Shown: positions 49,336 through 57,454 of the stretch, one piece after another
How positions within the stretch are numbered: the stretch's first letter is position 1
Layout of the letters: the number at the start of each line of letters is the position of its first letter
Origin: Bernardetia sp042180575
Lineage (GTDB): Bacteria; Bacteroidota; Bacteroidia; Cytophagales; Bernardetiaceae
Direction: 5' to 3'
NCBI RefSeq assembly: GCF_042180575.1
Contig: NZ_CP170094.1
Coordinates: 1,364,001-1,428,000 of the forward strand
DNA length: 64,000 nucleotides
Translations under genes and position numbers: made by a program
The notes under the pieces: model-generated
The model's input: only the letters and a program-made list of their open reading frames with translations
What the model was told of the DNA's origin: nothing
Databases searched by the model: none

Positions 49336-49647
49336 TTTTGAGTATTTTCTTTTTTATGAAAAACGTTAGATTTATAAAGTAAGAAAGCCTAAAACTATAT
49401 TCTGAATAGAAATGAATTATTTAGACTAATTACAAACTAACTAGAATTTGGGTGCAAAGTTCGTAAACTATTGAGGTAAATGCAATTTTTATGATTTATT
49501 TTGTGTGAAAATAAGTGTGTAAAGGTAAAAGTCGTCAGTAAAACACCGACAACGGCAAGAATCTTATTATTGATATTCAAAAATATATTTGTATTTATCC
49601 TGTATTTCATCATATAAATCATTTACCAATCCTATCATAGTATTTTA
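49336..49647. other. divergent promoter region, 312 bases
   Basis: It separates the sufC-sufD unit (minus) from the NUDIX gene (plus) and must hold both promoters. A weak hairpin of the AACGGC family (GTCG..CGAC followed by AACGGCAAG) lies at 49531-49557. No gene is seen. Confidence 0.55.
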
Positions 49648-50205
49648 ATGAGTAATAAAGACAAAAAAAACGACTGGAAAACCCTTTCTACAAAAACAGT
49701 TTATGAAAATAACTGGATTCATGTAAAAGAAAATCAAGTCATTAACCCAAGTGGAAATAATGGAATTTATGGTGTCGTTCATTTCAAAAATGCAGCTATC
49801 GGAATTGTTCCTTTAGATGAAGAAAACAATACCTATTTGGTCGGACAATGGCGTTATGCTTTAAATGAATATTCTTGGGAGTTGCCAATGGGAGGCGCAC
49901 CAACAGACGATTATCTGCTACACGCACAGCGAGAATTAGAGGAAGAAACAGGCTTAAAAGCCAAAAAATGGCAAAATATTATGAAACTCCATACTTCAAA
50001 TTCAATTTGTGATGAAATAGGTTATGTTTTTTTGGCACAAGAATTAGAACAAGGAGAAATGGCTTGGGAAGAAACTGAAAATTTAAAAATACAAAAACTT
50101 CCTTTTCAAAAGGCGTATGAAATGGTTTTGAATGGAGAAATTACTGATGCGATTAGCATTGCAGGGATTTTGAGAGTGAAGGTTATTTTGAATGGGAATT
50201 TATAG
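49648..50205 (+). CDS. NUDIX hydrolase, ADP-ribose pyrophosphatase-like, unusual Nudix box
   Basis: 185 residues. The layout is that of ADP-ribose pyrophosphatases: YENNWIHVKENQV, VGQWRYALNEYSWELPMGG and a Nudix helix AQRELEEETGL. The Nudix box should be GX5EX7REUXEEXGU; here only 12 residues separate the first G of PMGG from REL, and the first Glu is replaced (GAPTDDYLLHAQ). The catalytic REXXEE core is intact. It likely cleaves a nucleoside diphosphate linked to another group. Cytoplasmic. It is followed after 5 bases by a small gene. Confidence 0.9.
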   Translation: MSNKDKKNDWKTLSTKTVYENNWIHVKENQVINPSGNNGIYGVVHFKNAAIGIVPLDEENNTYLVGQWRYALNEYSWELPMGGAPTDDYLLHAQRELEEETGLKAKKWQNIMKLHTSNSICDEIGYVFLAQELEQGEMAWEETENLKIQKLPFQKAYEMVLNGEITDAISIAGILRVKVILNGNL

Positions 50206-50210
50206 AAATT

Positions 50211-50429
50211 ATGGAAGAAACAGTAGAAGAAAAAAGAATTTTCAGAACACTACATTTAATTCTTGAAACTCAAAAAATGATAGCTTTTCATAAAAACAGA
50301 GAAGACAGAAGTGATAGTGATGCTTTCAAAATTAGAGATTTAGAAAGGATTTTAAAATCATTGATGATTGATATTAATCAAGATTTATTGCCTCATCATG
50401 TTGGTTTATTTGCTTTGAATTTAGAGTAA
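50211..50429 (+). CDS. small helical protein, unidentified
   Basis: 72 residues, mostly charged helix (TVEEKRIFRTLHLILETQKM, FKIRDLERILKSLMIDINQ). It starts 5 bases after the NUDIX stop, so it is very likely translated from the same message. No family is recognised. Confidence 0.6.
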   Translation: MEETVEEKRIFRTLHLILETQKMIAFHKNREDRSDSDAFKIRDLERILKSLMIDINQDLLPHHVGLFALNLE

Positions 50430-50511
50430 AATAATACTAAATATACAACTTATCAACACTCACAAACTCTCTTTGTATATGAACGGAATATGAACAAAAT
50501 AGAATAAATGT

Positions 50512-50519
50512 TATATTTG
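50512..50519 (+). promoter_or_regulatory. -7 promoter element before the bestrophin-like gene
   Basis: TATATTTG fits TAnnTTTG, 30 bases before the ATG at 50550. No TTG at the proper -33 distance. It overlaps the earlier ATG at 50508, which argues against that start. Confidence 0.45.
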
Positions 50520-50549
50520 TGTTTACAGTTCTATCTTTATATTTCCTTT

Positions 50550-51323
50550 ATGAAAACCCTCCGTAGTTTTTTTATGATTGTCAATTATAAGACATTCATT
50601 GTTTCTTCCTTATCACTTGCTTCCACTCATTTGTGTCATATAACTGGTTTAGTTGCAAATTTTCCTCTTACACTTGTGAGTTTAGCGATTGTTTTTCCTA
50701 TTGTCTTTTCAATAAATAGTGCTTACAAAAGACGAGAACATGCCTTACAACAGTATGCAATCATAAAAGGTCATTTGATTGGAATTTTTTATGCTTCTAG
50801 AGATTGGATAGATTATTCCCCTAACCCATATCCTCAAAAATTTGCTATTCAGTTTGAACATACGTTAAGAGCCATCAAAAAACTATTGATGCAAGAAGAA
50901 CATAATTCCTTCGAACATGATAAACTTGTCTATTTAGAGTTTGATAAACTCTCAAAATTGATTCAAGAACTGAGAGAAGTAGGACTCAATGCTTCTGAAA
51001 TTTCTCGTGCCAACCAATATTTAAGTAAAGCCATTGTTGCTTTCGAAACGATGCGAAATATTGCTTATTATCGTACTCCAATTACACTCAGAGCCTATAG
51101 TAAAGTTTTTATTTACTCTTTTCCTATTATTTATGGTTCTTACTTTGCCTATACTTTTTCTGAATACGAAACGCATTTGGCGTATATGATGCCTGTGCTT
51201 TACTGTTTTATTTTGGTAAGTCTGACTAATATTCAAGAGTTTTTAGAACACCCTTATGATGAAATTGGAGAAGATGATATTCATTTAGATGTAAGAGAAA
51301 TTACAGAAATTTTGAATCCCTAA
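50550..51323 (+). CDS. bestrophin-like membrane channel protein
   Basis: 257 residues from the ATG at 50550. Two hydrophobic segments near the N-terminus (TFIVSSLSLASTHLCHI, FPLTLVSLAIVFPIVFSI) are followed by a charged helical part (NSAYKRREHALQQYAIIKGH) and two more segments near 195-230. The end EFLEHPYDEIGEDDIHLDV resembles the ENPFGxDxDDI block that closes the bestrophin/UPF0187 fold. Bestrophins are pentameric anion or cation channels in the inner membrane. The match is by pattern only; a related unnamed family is possible. Confidence 0.7.
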   Translation: MKTLRSFFMIVNYKTFIVSSLSLASTHLCHITGLVANFPLTLVSLAIVFPIVFSINSAYKRREHALQQYAIIKGHLIGIFYASRDWIDYSPNPYPQKFAIQFEHTLRAIKKLLMQEEHNSFEHDKLVYLEFDKLSKLIQELREVGLNASEISRANQYLSKAIVAFETMRNIAYYRTPITLRAYSKVFIYSFPIIYGSYFAYTFSEYETHLAYMMPVLYCFILVSLTNIQEFLEHPYDEIGEDDIHLDVREITEILNP

Positions 51324-51377
51324 AATAAATTAATCATAATTTTTTAGCTTCTAAATATACTTTTCATTCAAATTCAA

Positions 51378-51385
51378 TATCTTTG
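51378..51385 (+). promoter_or_regulatory. -7 promoter element for the phosphosulfolactate synthase gene
   Basis: TATCTTTG fits TAnnTTTG exactly, 80 bases before the ATG at 51465. No clear -33 TTG is visible. Confidence 0.5.
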
Positions 51386-51464
51386 TAGCCTAATTTTGCT
51401 TAATTAACTGACAAAAAATGAGCAATATATTCATTTTTTCAAATTGCACTAGAACAACAAAAAA

Positions 51465-52238
51465 ATGCAAGAACAAAACTACTCACTCACCCATATTCCA
51501 GAACGTCCTTCCAAACCACGCCAATCAGGAATTACTATGGTAATGGATAAAGGCTTGAGTGTCAGAGAAATAGAAGACCTTATTAGCGTAGCAGGCGATT
51601 ACATAGACATTGTAAAACTTGGTTGGGCTACTTCGTATGTCATTCAGAATTTACAAGAAAAACTAGATGTTTATAAAGCTGCTGGAATTCCTACTTATTT
51701 TGGTGGGACACTTTTTGAGGCTTTTTTGGTCAGAAATCAAGTAGATGAATATCAAAAAGTATTGGATAAATATGGAATGCAATACGCAGAAATTTCGGAT
51801 GGGTCATTAGATTTAGACCACGAAGAAAAATGCAAACTTATTGAACGTTTCTCAAAACAAGTAACTGTTCTTTCAGAAGTAGGCTCAAAAGATGCTGAAA
51901 AAATAATTGCTCCTTATCAATGGATTCAACTCATGCAAGACGAACTTTCTGCTGGAGCATGGAAAGTAATCGGAGAAGCTAGAGAAGGTGGAAATGTTGG
52001 ACTTTTCCGTTCTACTGGTGAAGTTCGTTCAGGACTTGTACAAGAGATTTTAACAAAAATTCCAGCTGAAAAAATCATTTGGGAAGCTCCTCAAAAAGCT
52101 CAACAAGTTTATTTTATCAAACTCATTGGTGCAAATGTAAACTTAGGAAATATAGCTCCTAACGAACTCGTTCCTTTAGAAACCATTCGTTTAGGACTTC
52201 GTGGAGATACTTTTGATTTCTTTTTGAATGGAAAATAA
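51465..52238 (+). CDS. comA: phosphosulfolactate synthase (ComA family)
   Basis: 257 residues, the family length. The TIM-barrel blocks of ComA are present: GITMVMDKGLSVREIEDLI, DYIDIVKLGWATSYV, GIPTYFGGTLFEAFLVRNQ, YAEISDGSLDLDHEEK, TVLSEVGSKD, EAREGGNVGLFRSTGEVRSG and IIWEAPQKAQQVYFIKLIGANVNLGNI. ComA adds sulfite to phosphoenolpyruvate to give phosphosulfolactate, the first step of coenzyme M synthesis in methanogens. In gliding Bacteroidota the likely use is sulfonate supply for sulfonolipids (capnine) through sulfopyruvate and cysteate; that is inference. Monocistronic, with its own promoter and terminator. Cytoplasmic. Confidence 0.93.
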   Translation: MQEQNYSLTHIPERPSKPRQSGITMVMDKGLSVREIEDLISVAGDYIDIVKLGWATSYVIQNLQEKLDVYKAAGIPTYFGGTLFEAFLVRNQVDEYQKVLDKYGMQYAEISDGSLDLDHEEKCKLIERFSKQVTVLSEVGSKDAEKIIAPYQWIQLMQDELSAGAWKVIGEAREGGNVGLFRSTGEVRSGLVQEILTKIPAEKIIWEAPQKAQQVYFIKLIGANVNLGNIAPNELVPLETIRLGLRGDTFDFFLNGK

Positions 52239-52320
52239 ATATTTTTTTCATTAACACAATATCAAAAATAGCTTGTTATATAAATAGCAAAAGTAGAACT
52301 GCACAAATTATTATCTCAAA

Positions 52321-52357
52321 AAACTCTTCAAAATCAAAAACTTTGAAGAGTTTTTTT
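52321..52357 (+). terminator. rho-independent terminator after the phosphosulfolactate synthase gene
   Basis: AAACTCTTCAAA at 52321-52332 pairs perfectly with TTTGAAGAGTTT at 52342-52353 and is followed by more T. Confidence 0.9.
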
Positions 52358-52388
52358 GTTTGTACTTTTGTCTATCTATTTACCAGCC

Positions 52389-52411
52389 ATTGTTGGTGTC
52401 GCACCAACAAT
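52389..52411. repeat. perfect hairpin ATTGTTGGTG-tcg-CACCAACAAT
   Basis: A 10-base perfect stem with a 3-base loop, 15 bases before the HD-domain gene start; another member of the CACCAAC family. Confidence 0.8.
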
Positions 52412-52426
52412 AAAATATATTTTCTT

Positions 52427-53680
52427 ATGAACGATTATCCACAACAAAGAAAAATCATAAACGACCCAGTTCATGGTTTTATTCGCATTCCCACCAAACT
52501 AATTTTGAAACTCATCAATCATCCTTATTTTCAGCATTTGAGGAGAATAAAACAGTTAGGACTTACTGAGTTCGTTTATCCAGGGGCATTGCATACTCGT
52601 TTTCATCATGCTTTGGGCGCAATGAATTTGATGCGAATGGCTTTAGATACATTGAGATTAAAAGAACACAAAATTTCTCATAAAGAATATGAATCAGCTT
52701 TGATTGCTATTTTGCTGCATGATGTGGGTCATGGAGCTTTCTCTCATGCGCTAGAATGTACGATTTTGAAAGATTGTCATCATGAGGAATTATCGCTTTT
52801 GATTATGGAAAAATTAGACGACGAGTTTAATGGACAACTCAAAACAGCAATAGAAATTTTTAAAGGAAATTATCACAGACCTTTTTTTCATCAGCTTGTT
52901 TCAGGTCAGATTGATGTCGATAGAATGGATTATTTACAGCGAGATTGTTTTTTTACTGGCGTTTCGGAAGGAACAATCGGAGGAGAACGAATTATCAGAA
53001 TGCTTAATTTGAGTGATGACAAATTAGTTGTAGAAGAAAAAGGCGTTTATAGCATCGAACATTTTTTGAATGCTCGTAGGATGATGTATTGGCAGGTTTA
53101 TCTACACAAAACCACTGTGTCGACAGAACAAATGCTTATTCAAACTATTCGTAGAGCTAGATTTTTGGTTCAAAAAAGCAATAATAATACTGATACAAAA
53201 TTATTTGCTACTCCTTCTCTTTCTTTTTTCTTAGAAAATGAAATTACATTGAACCAGTTTAAAAATGACAAAAATGTTTTAGATTTCTTTGTTCAATTAG
53301 ATGATTATGATATTTGGGCAAGTATAAAAGTTTGGACAAAAAGTGAGGATAAAATTCTTTCTTCTCTTAGCAATATGCTAGTGAATAGAAGGCTTTTCAA
53401 AACGCATCTGACAACCGAAGAGTTAGACCAAAACTTCAAAACTGACGTAAAAGAAAAAGTAAAAAAACAGTTTGGGATAAGCGATGAAGATTTGTCTTTT
53501 TTGGTTTGTGAAGGAAAAATTAGTAATTCAGCGTATGCACTCGGAACAGGTGAAGAAATCTGTATTTTGAAAAAAACTGGCGAAGTGATAGACATTACAA
53601 ACGCTTCCGATATTCCTTACCTTCAATCACTTACACAAGCTGTTACTAAAAATTATTTTTGTTATCCTAAAATGAAATAG
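52427..53680 (+). CDS. HD-domain phosphohydrolase (dNTPase/SAMHD1-like)
   Basis: 417 residues from the ATG at 52427 (MNDYPQQRKIINDPVHGFIRIP, the usual start of the family); a 28-residue extension over the hairpin was rejected. The HD metal site is TRFHHALGAMNLM, LLHDVGHGAFSHALE and the later DVDRMDYLQRDCFFTGV. The family contains dGTP/dNTP triphosphohydrolases and SAMHD1; many Bacteroidota members are uncharacterised. It probably hydrolyses nucleotides. Cytoplasmic. It precedes the interrupted membrane-protein gene by 16 bases. Confidence 0.92.
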   Translation: MNDYPQQRKIINDPVHGFIRIPTKLILKLINHPYFQHLRRIKQLGLTEFVYPGALHTRFHHALGAMNLMRMALDTLRLKEHKISHKEYESALIAILLHDVGHGAFSHALECTILKDCHHEELSLLIMEKLDDEFNGQLKTAIEIFKGNYHRPFFHQLVSGQIDVDRMDYLQRDCFFTGVSEGTIGGERIIRMLNLSDDKLVVEEKGVYSIEHFLNARRMMYWQVYLHKTTVSTEQMLIQTIRRARFLVQKSNNNTDTKLFATPSLSFFLENEITLNQFKNDKNVLDFFVQLDDYDIWASIKVWTKSEDKILSSLSNMLVNRRLFKTHLTTEELDQNFKTDVKEKVKKQFGISDEDLSFLVCEGKISNSAYALGTGEEICILKKTGEVIDITNASDIPYLQSLTQAVTKNYFCYPKMK

Positions 53681-53696
53681 ATTATTTTGTTTATTT

Positions 53697-54440
53697 TTGA
53701 TAAAAAAAATAAACAAAAGCAAGAAAATAGATTTTATAAACACGAAATTAGAGATTAGTATATCTACTTTAATTACAGGATTAATAGTAACACTCATTCT
53801 TGTTCCAATTGTTCGTAAAATAGGAACAATGATAATCAAATGGCTTGCTCGCTTTTCAAAAGTGTACCAAAATTATCTAATAAAAGAAGCTGCAAGAACA
53901 ATACATACAGAAAATGATAACTCATTAGGGTTTATTCTTATTCTTGTATTTATATCTACTTTATTTAATTTATCAATAAATAGCTCGAATTCAATATTAC
54001 TGATGTCATCGACTAGTAGTAATAGTATTAGATTTATTAAACAAGATATAAAGAATGATTTAAGAATTAACGAAGATTTACAAAGCAAGTTAAAATCAAT
54101 TACTATGTATGTTACTGATACTACAGAAGTTTCTATTCCTTCAAGAGATTCATTACTTAGCATGGATAATCGGTTAAAAAAACAATACATTTTTTTAGAC
54201 TCACTTGTAAAAGAATTAGCTAACGAGCAAGAATTAGTAAACGAGCAGAATAAAAATTCTATGACTATTTCTCAGAAACTGATATATTTTTCGATGATTT
54301 GCTTAGTTGTTATGATTTTATTGCATTCTAGTCATAGATATATACAAGCACTAAGAGCTAACTTCATTCGTGATATTGACAAAATATTATGTAGAATAAC
54401 GCAGAGAAAAAAGAATATTTTGGTTCTTCCGACAATTTAG
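53697..54440 (+). pseudogene. membrane protein gene interrupted by ISL3 insertion, 5' part
   Basis: 247 codons from a TTG at 53697. The first hydrophobic segment is STLITGLIVTLILVPIVRKIG, the second LGFILILVFISTLFNLSI, the third LIYFSMICLVVMILLHSS, with a polar, coiled region between the last two. Codon 240 (54414) is the first base of the 8-bp target duplication; beyond it the frame runs into the insertion sequence and ends NILVLPTI. Removing the element and one target copy joins this part in frame with 55685-55778 and gives a 272-residue protein. The truncated product keeps all three membrane segments and may still be made. Family unknown. Confidence 0.85.
54414..54421. repeat. 8-bp target-site duplication, left copy
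   Basis: AATATTTT directly before the insertion element; identical to 55677-55684 directly after it. Confidence 0.95.
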
Positions 54441-55676
54441 CGATAATTTCTTAATTTAGCCTTTCTATGGATACTAACACAATAGCAATTTTATTAGGTT
54501 TTTCAGATTTTTCAGTAACGAAAATAGAATCTTCTCCACTTCGCTTAACTATTTATGGAGAAAGTAATTTAGCCGATTCTATTTGTCCTAATTGCTTGAA
54601 AAAGTGCAATAAAGTGACTTCTACTTCAGAACGTATTGTTCGTGACCGAAATATTTTAGACAAAGAGGTTTATTTACACTTAACTTCTCGTCAATTTCAT
54701 TGTCAAGATTGTACTCGTTACTTTCAAGAAGTTTTTAGTTTTGTTTCTAAGCAAAAAAATCAAACTCATCGTTTGGAAAAATATCTTTATTTATGTTTGA
54801 AAGATAGCAGTTTCAAAGAAGTAGCTATCCGAGAAAACATACTTTGGGATGTTTTAGATGGTATTTTTAAAACCTATAGTAAACGTGAGATAAAAAAACA
54901 CCTAGATTATTTTCCTCGACGTTTAGGTATTGATGAATTTGCTTACAAAAAAGGAAAAAAGGAATATGCTGTTGTTTTAGTAGATTTAGATACAGGTCAA
55001 GTTTGGGATATTTTAGAATACCGTAATAAAGAGTATTTAAAAGCCTATTTTTTATCCAAAGGCGAAGTTTTTTGTACTAGTATAGAAGTATTTTCTTGTG
55101 ATATGTGGGAGGGATTTTCAAATACAGCAAAAGAAGTATTTCCTAACGCTGATGTAGTAATAGATCGCTTTCATTTTTTTCAGCATTGTAATAAAGTGCT
55201 AGATAGCATTCGTAAAGAATTACGACGAAAAGATGATAAAAACGTTCATTTCAAGCAAATAAAATGGCTTTTATACAAGGCATGGAAAGACCTTACTTAT
55301 AAAGAAAGACGAGTTTTACTTAAAGCGTTTAGGTTTAGCTCAACGCTTAGACAGGTGTATTTTATGAAAGTGGAATTACAAAATATATTTAATACTGATT
55401 TGAGTAAACAAGAAGCTAAAAAACTACTAGACCAATGGATAGAAGAAGCTCAAAAAATAAATCATAAGGCTCTAAATAGATTTATAAATACGTTTAATTC
55501 TTGGAAAAATGATATTATTAATTTCTTCAAAGATAGATATTCTAACGGAATAGTAGAGGGAATTAATAATAAAATTAAGACCCTCAAAAGGAGTGGGTAT
55601 GGGTTTAGAAACTTTCAAAATTTTAGATTGAGAATGATAGTCAAATTCATATAATCGCTAAAAAGTCGGAAGAGCC
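54422..55676 (+). mobile_element. ISL3-family insertion sequence, complete, 1255 bp
   Basis: The ends are inverted repeats: left GGTTCTTCCGACAATTTAGC, right (reverse complement) GGCTCTTCCGACTTTTTAGC, continuing to about 26 bases with four mismatches. GGxTCTTC ends, an 8-bp target duplication (AATATTTT) and a single transposase of about 400 residues are the hallmarks of ISL3. The element is intact and probably inserted recently, since the duplication is perfect and the host gene can be rejoined exactly. Confidence 0.96.
54467..55654 (+). CDS. ISL3-family transposase
   Basis: 395 residues. An N-terminal zinc finger (SICPNCLKKC, HCQDC) is followed by a helix-turn-helix-like part and the DDE domain: D156 in RRLGIDEFAYKKG, D233 in DVVIDRFHFFQH and E364 in NGIVEGINNKIKTLKRSGYGF. 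These are the ISL3 signature blocks. No frameshift, so it is likely functional. The stop lies just inside the right inverted repeat. Confidence 0.96.
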   Translation: MDTNTIAILLGFSDFSVTKIESSPLRLTIYGESNLADSICPNCLKKCNKVTSTSERIVRDRNILDKEVYLHLTSRQFHCQDCTRYFQEVFSFVSKQKNQTHRLEKYLYLCLKDSSFKEVAIRENILWDVLDGIFKTYSKREIKKHLDYFPRRLGIDEFAYKKGKKEYAVVLVDLDTGQVWDILEYRNKEYLKAYFLSKGEVFCTSIEVFSCDMWEGFSNTAKEVFPNADVVIDRFHFFQHCNKVLDSIRKELRRKDDKNVHFKQIKWLLYKAWKDLTYKERRVLLKAFRFSSTLRQVYFMKVELQNIFNTDLSKQEAKKLLDQWIEEAQKINHKALNRFINTFNSWKNDIINFFKDRYSNGIVEGINNKIKTLKRSGYGFRNFQNFRLRMIVKFI

Positions 55677-55684
55677 AATATTTT
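55677..55684. repeat. 8-bp target-site duplication, right copy
   Basis: AATATTTT, identical to 54414-54421. Confidence 0.95.
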
Positions 55685-55778
55685 TATTCGTGAATGGTTA
55701 ATGATGAAAAATGTAGAACATTATGACGAACTCATGAAAAAAATAAAAGATGAGGAGAATAATATTTCCAATACTTAA
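55685..55778 (+). pseudogene. 3' remnant of the ISL3-interrupted membrane protein gene
   Basis: After removal of the element and one target copy, the frame of 53697 continues here as NIFIREWLMMKNVEHYDELM, then KKIKDEENNIS and NT, ending at a TAA at 55776-55778. That adds 33 polar residues after the last membrane segment. The frame match and clean stop show that the two parts were one gene. Confidence 0.88.
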
Positions 55779-55781
55779 ACC

Positions 55782-56555
55782 CTAAAAAACACTCACACTC
55801 ATACCACCATCAACAGTAATATTTTGTCCTGTCAGATACGAAGATTTATCCATTGCCAAAAATGCAATTACAGAAGCCATTTCTGATGCTTCGGCTATTC
55901 TTCCTAATGGTGTTCTTAAAAGTATGCGCTCTAATTTTTCTTTATTTTCAAAAACTGCTTCTGTAAGTGGTGTTTTGGTGTACCAAGGCGAAACAGTATT
56001 TACACGAATATTGTCTTTTGCCCATTCGGTTGCAAAACTACGTGTTTGTTGATTAATTCCACCCTTCGACATCGCATAAGGCAAACCACTATTTACATCT
56101 TGACTTCCTGCCACCGAACCTACATTGATAACCGAAGCCTGTCCAGTTTTTTGGAGTAATGGATATAAAATTCTTGACATCTCAAAAGGAGCAACTAAAT
56201 TGATTTCCAATATTTTACGATATTCCTCTTCACTATATTCTAAAGCTGATTTTCTGATATTTATTCCTGCATTATTTACCAAAATATCTAGTTTTTGAAA
56301 ATTACTTTCTATCCAATCAAAGACATTTTGCCTATCTGTTTTGCTTGTTACATCTGCTTTTATTCCTTTTATGACAGAGTTAGGAAACTCTTTTTTTAGT
56401 TCTTTTTCTAGGTTTTGAATTTCATCTTCATTGCGAGCAGAAAACAAAACATCTGCCCCCAATTCTAAAAATTCAATGATAGTTGCTTTTCCAATTCCTT
56501 TTGAGCCACCTGTAACAAAGGCTTTTTTATAGTTGAGATTCCAAAAAGTTTTCAT
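55782..56555 (-). CDS. short-chain dehydrogenase/reductase (tropinone-reductase-like)
   Basis: 257 residues. NAD(P) loop VTGGSKGIGKA, LDILVNNAGINIRKS, VINVGSVAGSQDV and catalytic YAMSK are present; the C-terminal SYLTGQNITVDGGMSVSVF is the classical SDR ending. The AGINIRKSALEYSEEEY stretch resembles tropinone-reductase-like and gluconate dehydrogenase-like SDRs. The substrate is unknown. It converges on the interrupted gene, its stop only 3 bases from that gene's original TAA. Cytoplasmic. Confidence 0.93.
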   Translation of the reverse strand: MKTFWNLNYKKAFVTGGSKGIGKATIIEFLELGADVLFSARNEDEIQNLEKELKKEFPNSVIKGIKADVTSKTDRQNVFDWIESNFQKLDILVNNAGINIRKSALEYSEEEYRKILEINLVAPFEMSRILYPLLQKTGQASVINVGSVAGSQDVNSGLPYAMSKGGINQQTRSFATEWAKDNIRVNTVSPWYTKTPLTEAVFENKEKLERILLRTPLGRIAEASEMASVIAFLAMDKSSYLTGQNITVDGGMSVSVF

Positions 56556-56616
56556 TTTTAAATAATATTCAATTATAAAGGTAATTTGTATCTGACTAAT
56601 AATTTATCACTAATCA

Positions 56617-57156
56617 CTATTTGAGAAAACGCTCAACAATTTTAGATTCAGAGGCTTTTATCATTACTTCTAATGCTTTTTCGGCACGATTAGCAAAGGA
56701 ATCTATTTGTTCCATCATTTCTTTAAACTCTTCTATTTCCTTATTTTTTTGTTCTATAAGTTCGTTTGTTTCTAATTCTTTTTTGTCTTTTTCTGAAAGT
56801 TCTACATTTTTAACATCTTCTAGCATTTTCAAAATAGGTTCTAATTCTCGTTTTCTGCGCTCTCTCATTACTCGTCTTGTGATTTCCCACATGTCTTTTT
56901 CAGCAGAAAAATATTCTTTTCGTTCTCCTATCTTGACTGTTTTTTCGATAAGTTGCCAGTCGATTAAGGCTCTCAAATTCATATTTGCGCTTCCTTGTGA
57001 AACCGATAAAGTATCTATAATTTCCTGTGCGCTAAGTGGTTCGGCAGAAACCAATAAAAGTGCATGGATTTGTGCCATCGTTCGACTAATTCCCCAACTT
57101 GTTCCCAAAACGCCCCATGCTTGGATAAATTTTTCTTTTGCTTCGTCTAATTTCAT
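56617..57156 (-). CDS. GbsR/MarR-family transcriptional regulator
   Basis: 179 residues. The winged helix is typical of GbsR: FIQAWGVLGTSWGISRTMAQIHALLLVSAEPLSAQEIIDTLSVSQG spans residues about 10-55, then NMNLRALIDWQLIEK and GERKEYFSAEKDMWEITRRV. The C-terminal 70 residues form a charged coiled coil for dimerisation. GbsR in Bacillus senses choline and controls glycine betaine synthesis; the ligand here is unknown. It lies upstream of the SDR on the same strand (61 bases) and may control it. An antisense frame of 184 codons over it has no family features. Confidence 0.92.
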   Translation of the reverse strand: MKLDEAKEKFIQAWGVLGTSWGISRTMAQIHALLLVSAEPLSAQEIIDTLSVSQGSANMNLRALIDWQLIEKTVKIGERKEYFSAEKDMWEITRRVMRERRKRELEPILKMLEDVKNVELSEKDKKELETNELIEQKNKEIEEFKEMMEQIDSFANRAEKALEVMIKASESKIVERFLK

Positions 57157-57454
57157 CGTCTTATTAATTATATAGTTAAGTTATTCTTTGTATTTTTCGT
57201 TTAATTCTGATGAGCTAATTTATTATAAAAGTACAAAATTTCAACTCAAATTTCAATCTAATTTGAAAGTCTGTAAGAGTATTTGCCTAACGAAATAATC
57301 TAGGATTTAGTTATTGAATTCTGAAAAGTCAGTTTTATAAAAATAGTCTGCAACGAATTGTATATTGCTTTTCGTAATTCTTGTAGTCTATCCTTTAGGA
57401 TGCGAAAAGATATTCTCTATTTTTATAAGTGAAAAATAAAAAACACTTCAAACT
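57157..57454. other. divergent region between GbsR and UbiA genes, 298 bases
   Basis: No gene. It holds a GTAG-type hairpin at 57383-57407 (GTAGT then ATCCT-tt-AGGAT then GCGAAAA), the same stem as at 30619-30640, and must hold both divergent promoters. Confidence 0.6.
57383..57407 (+). repeat. GTAG-type hairpin with ATCCT-tt-AGGAT stem
   Basis: Same core as the minus-strand hairpin at 30619-30640, including the trailing GCGAAA. Confidence 0.75.

Noticed and set aside
52343..52426. 28-residue N-terminal extension of the HD hydrolase
   Set aside because: It reads through a terminator arm and a hairpin repeat; the family begins at MNDYPQQRKIINDPVHG.
56621..57175. 184-codon plus-strand frame opposite the GbsR regulator
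   Set aside because: Longer than the regulator but rich in Ser and Phe as expected from antisense reading; the minus strand has clear winged-helix motifs.
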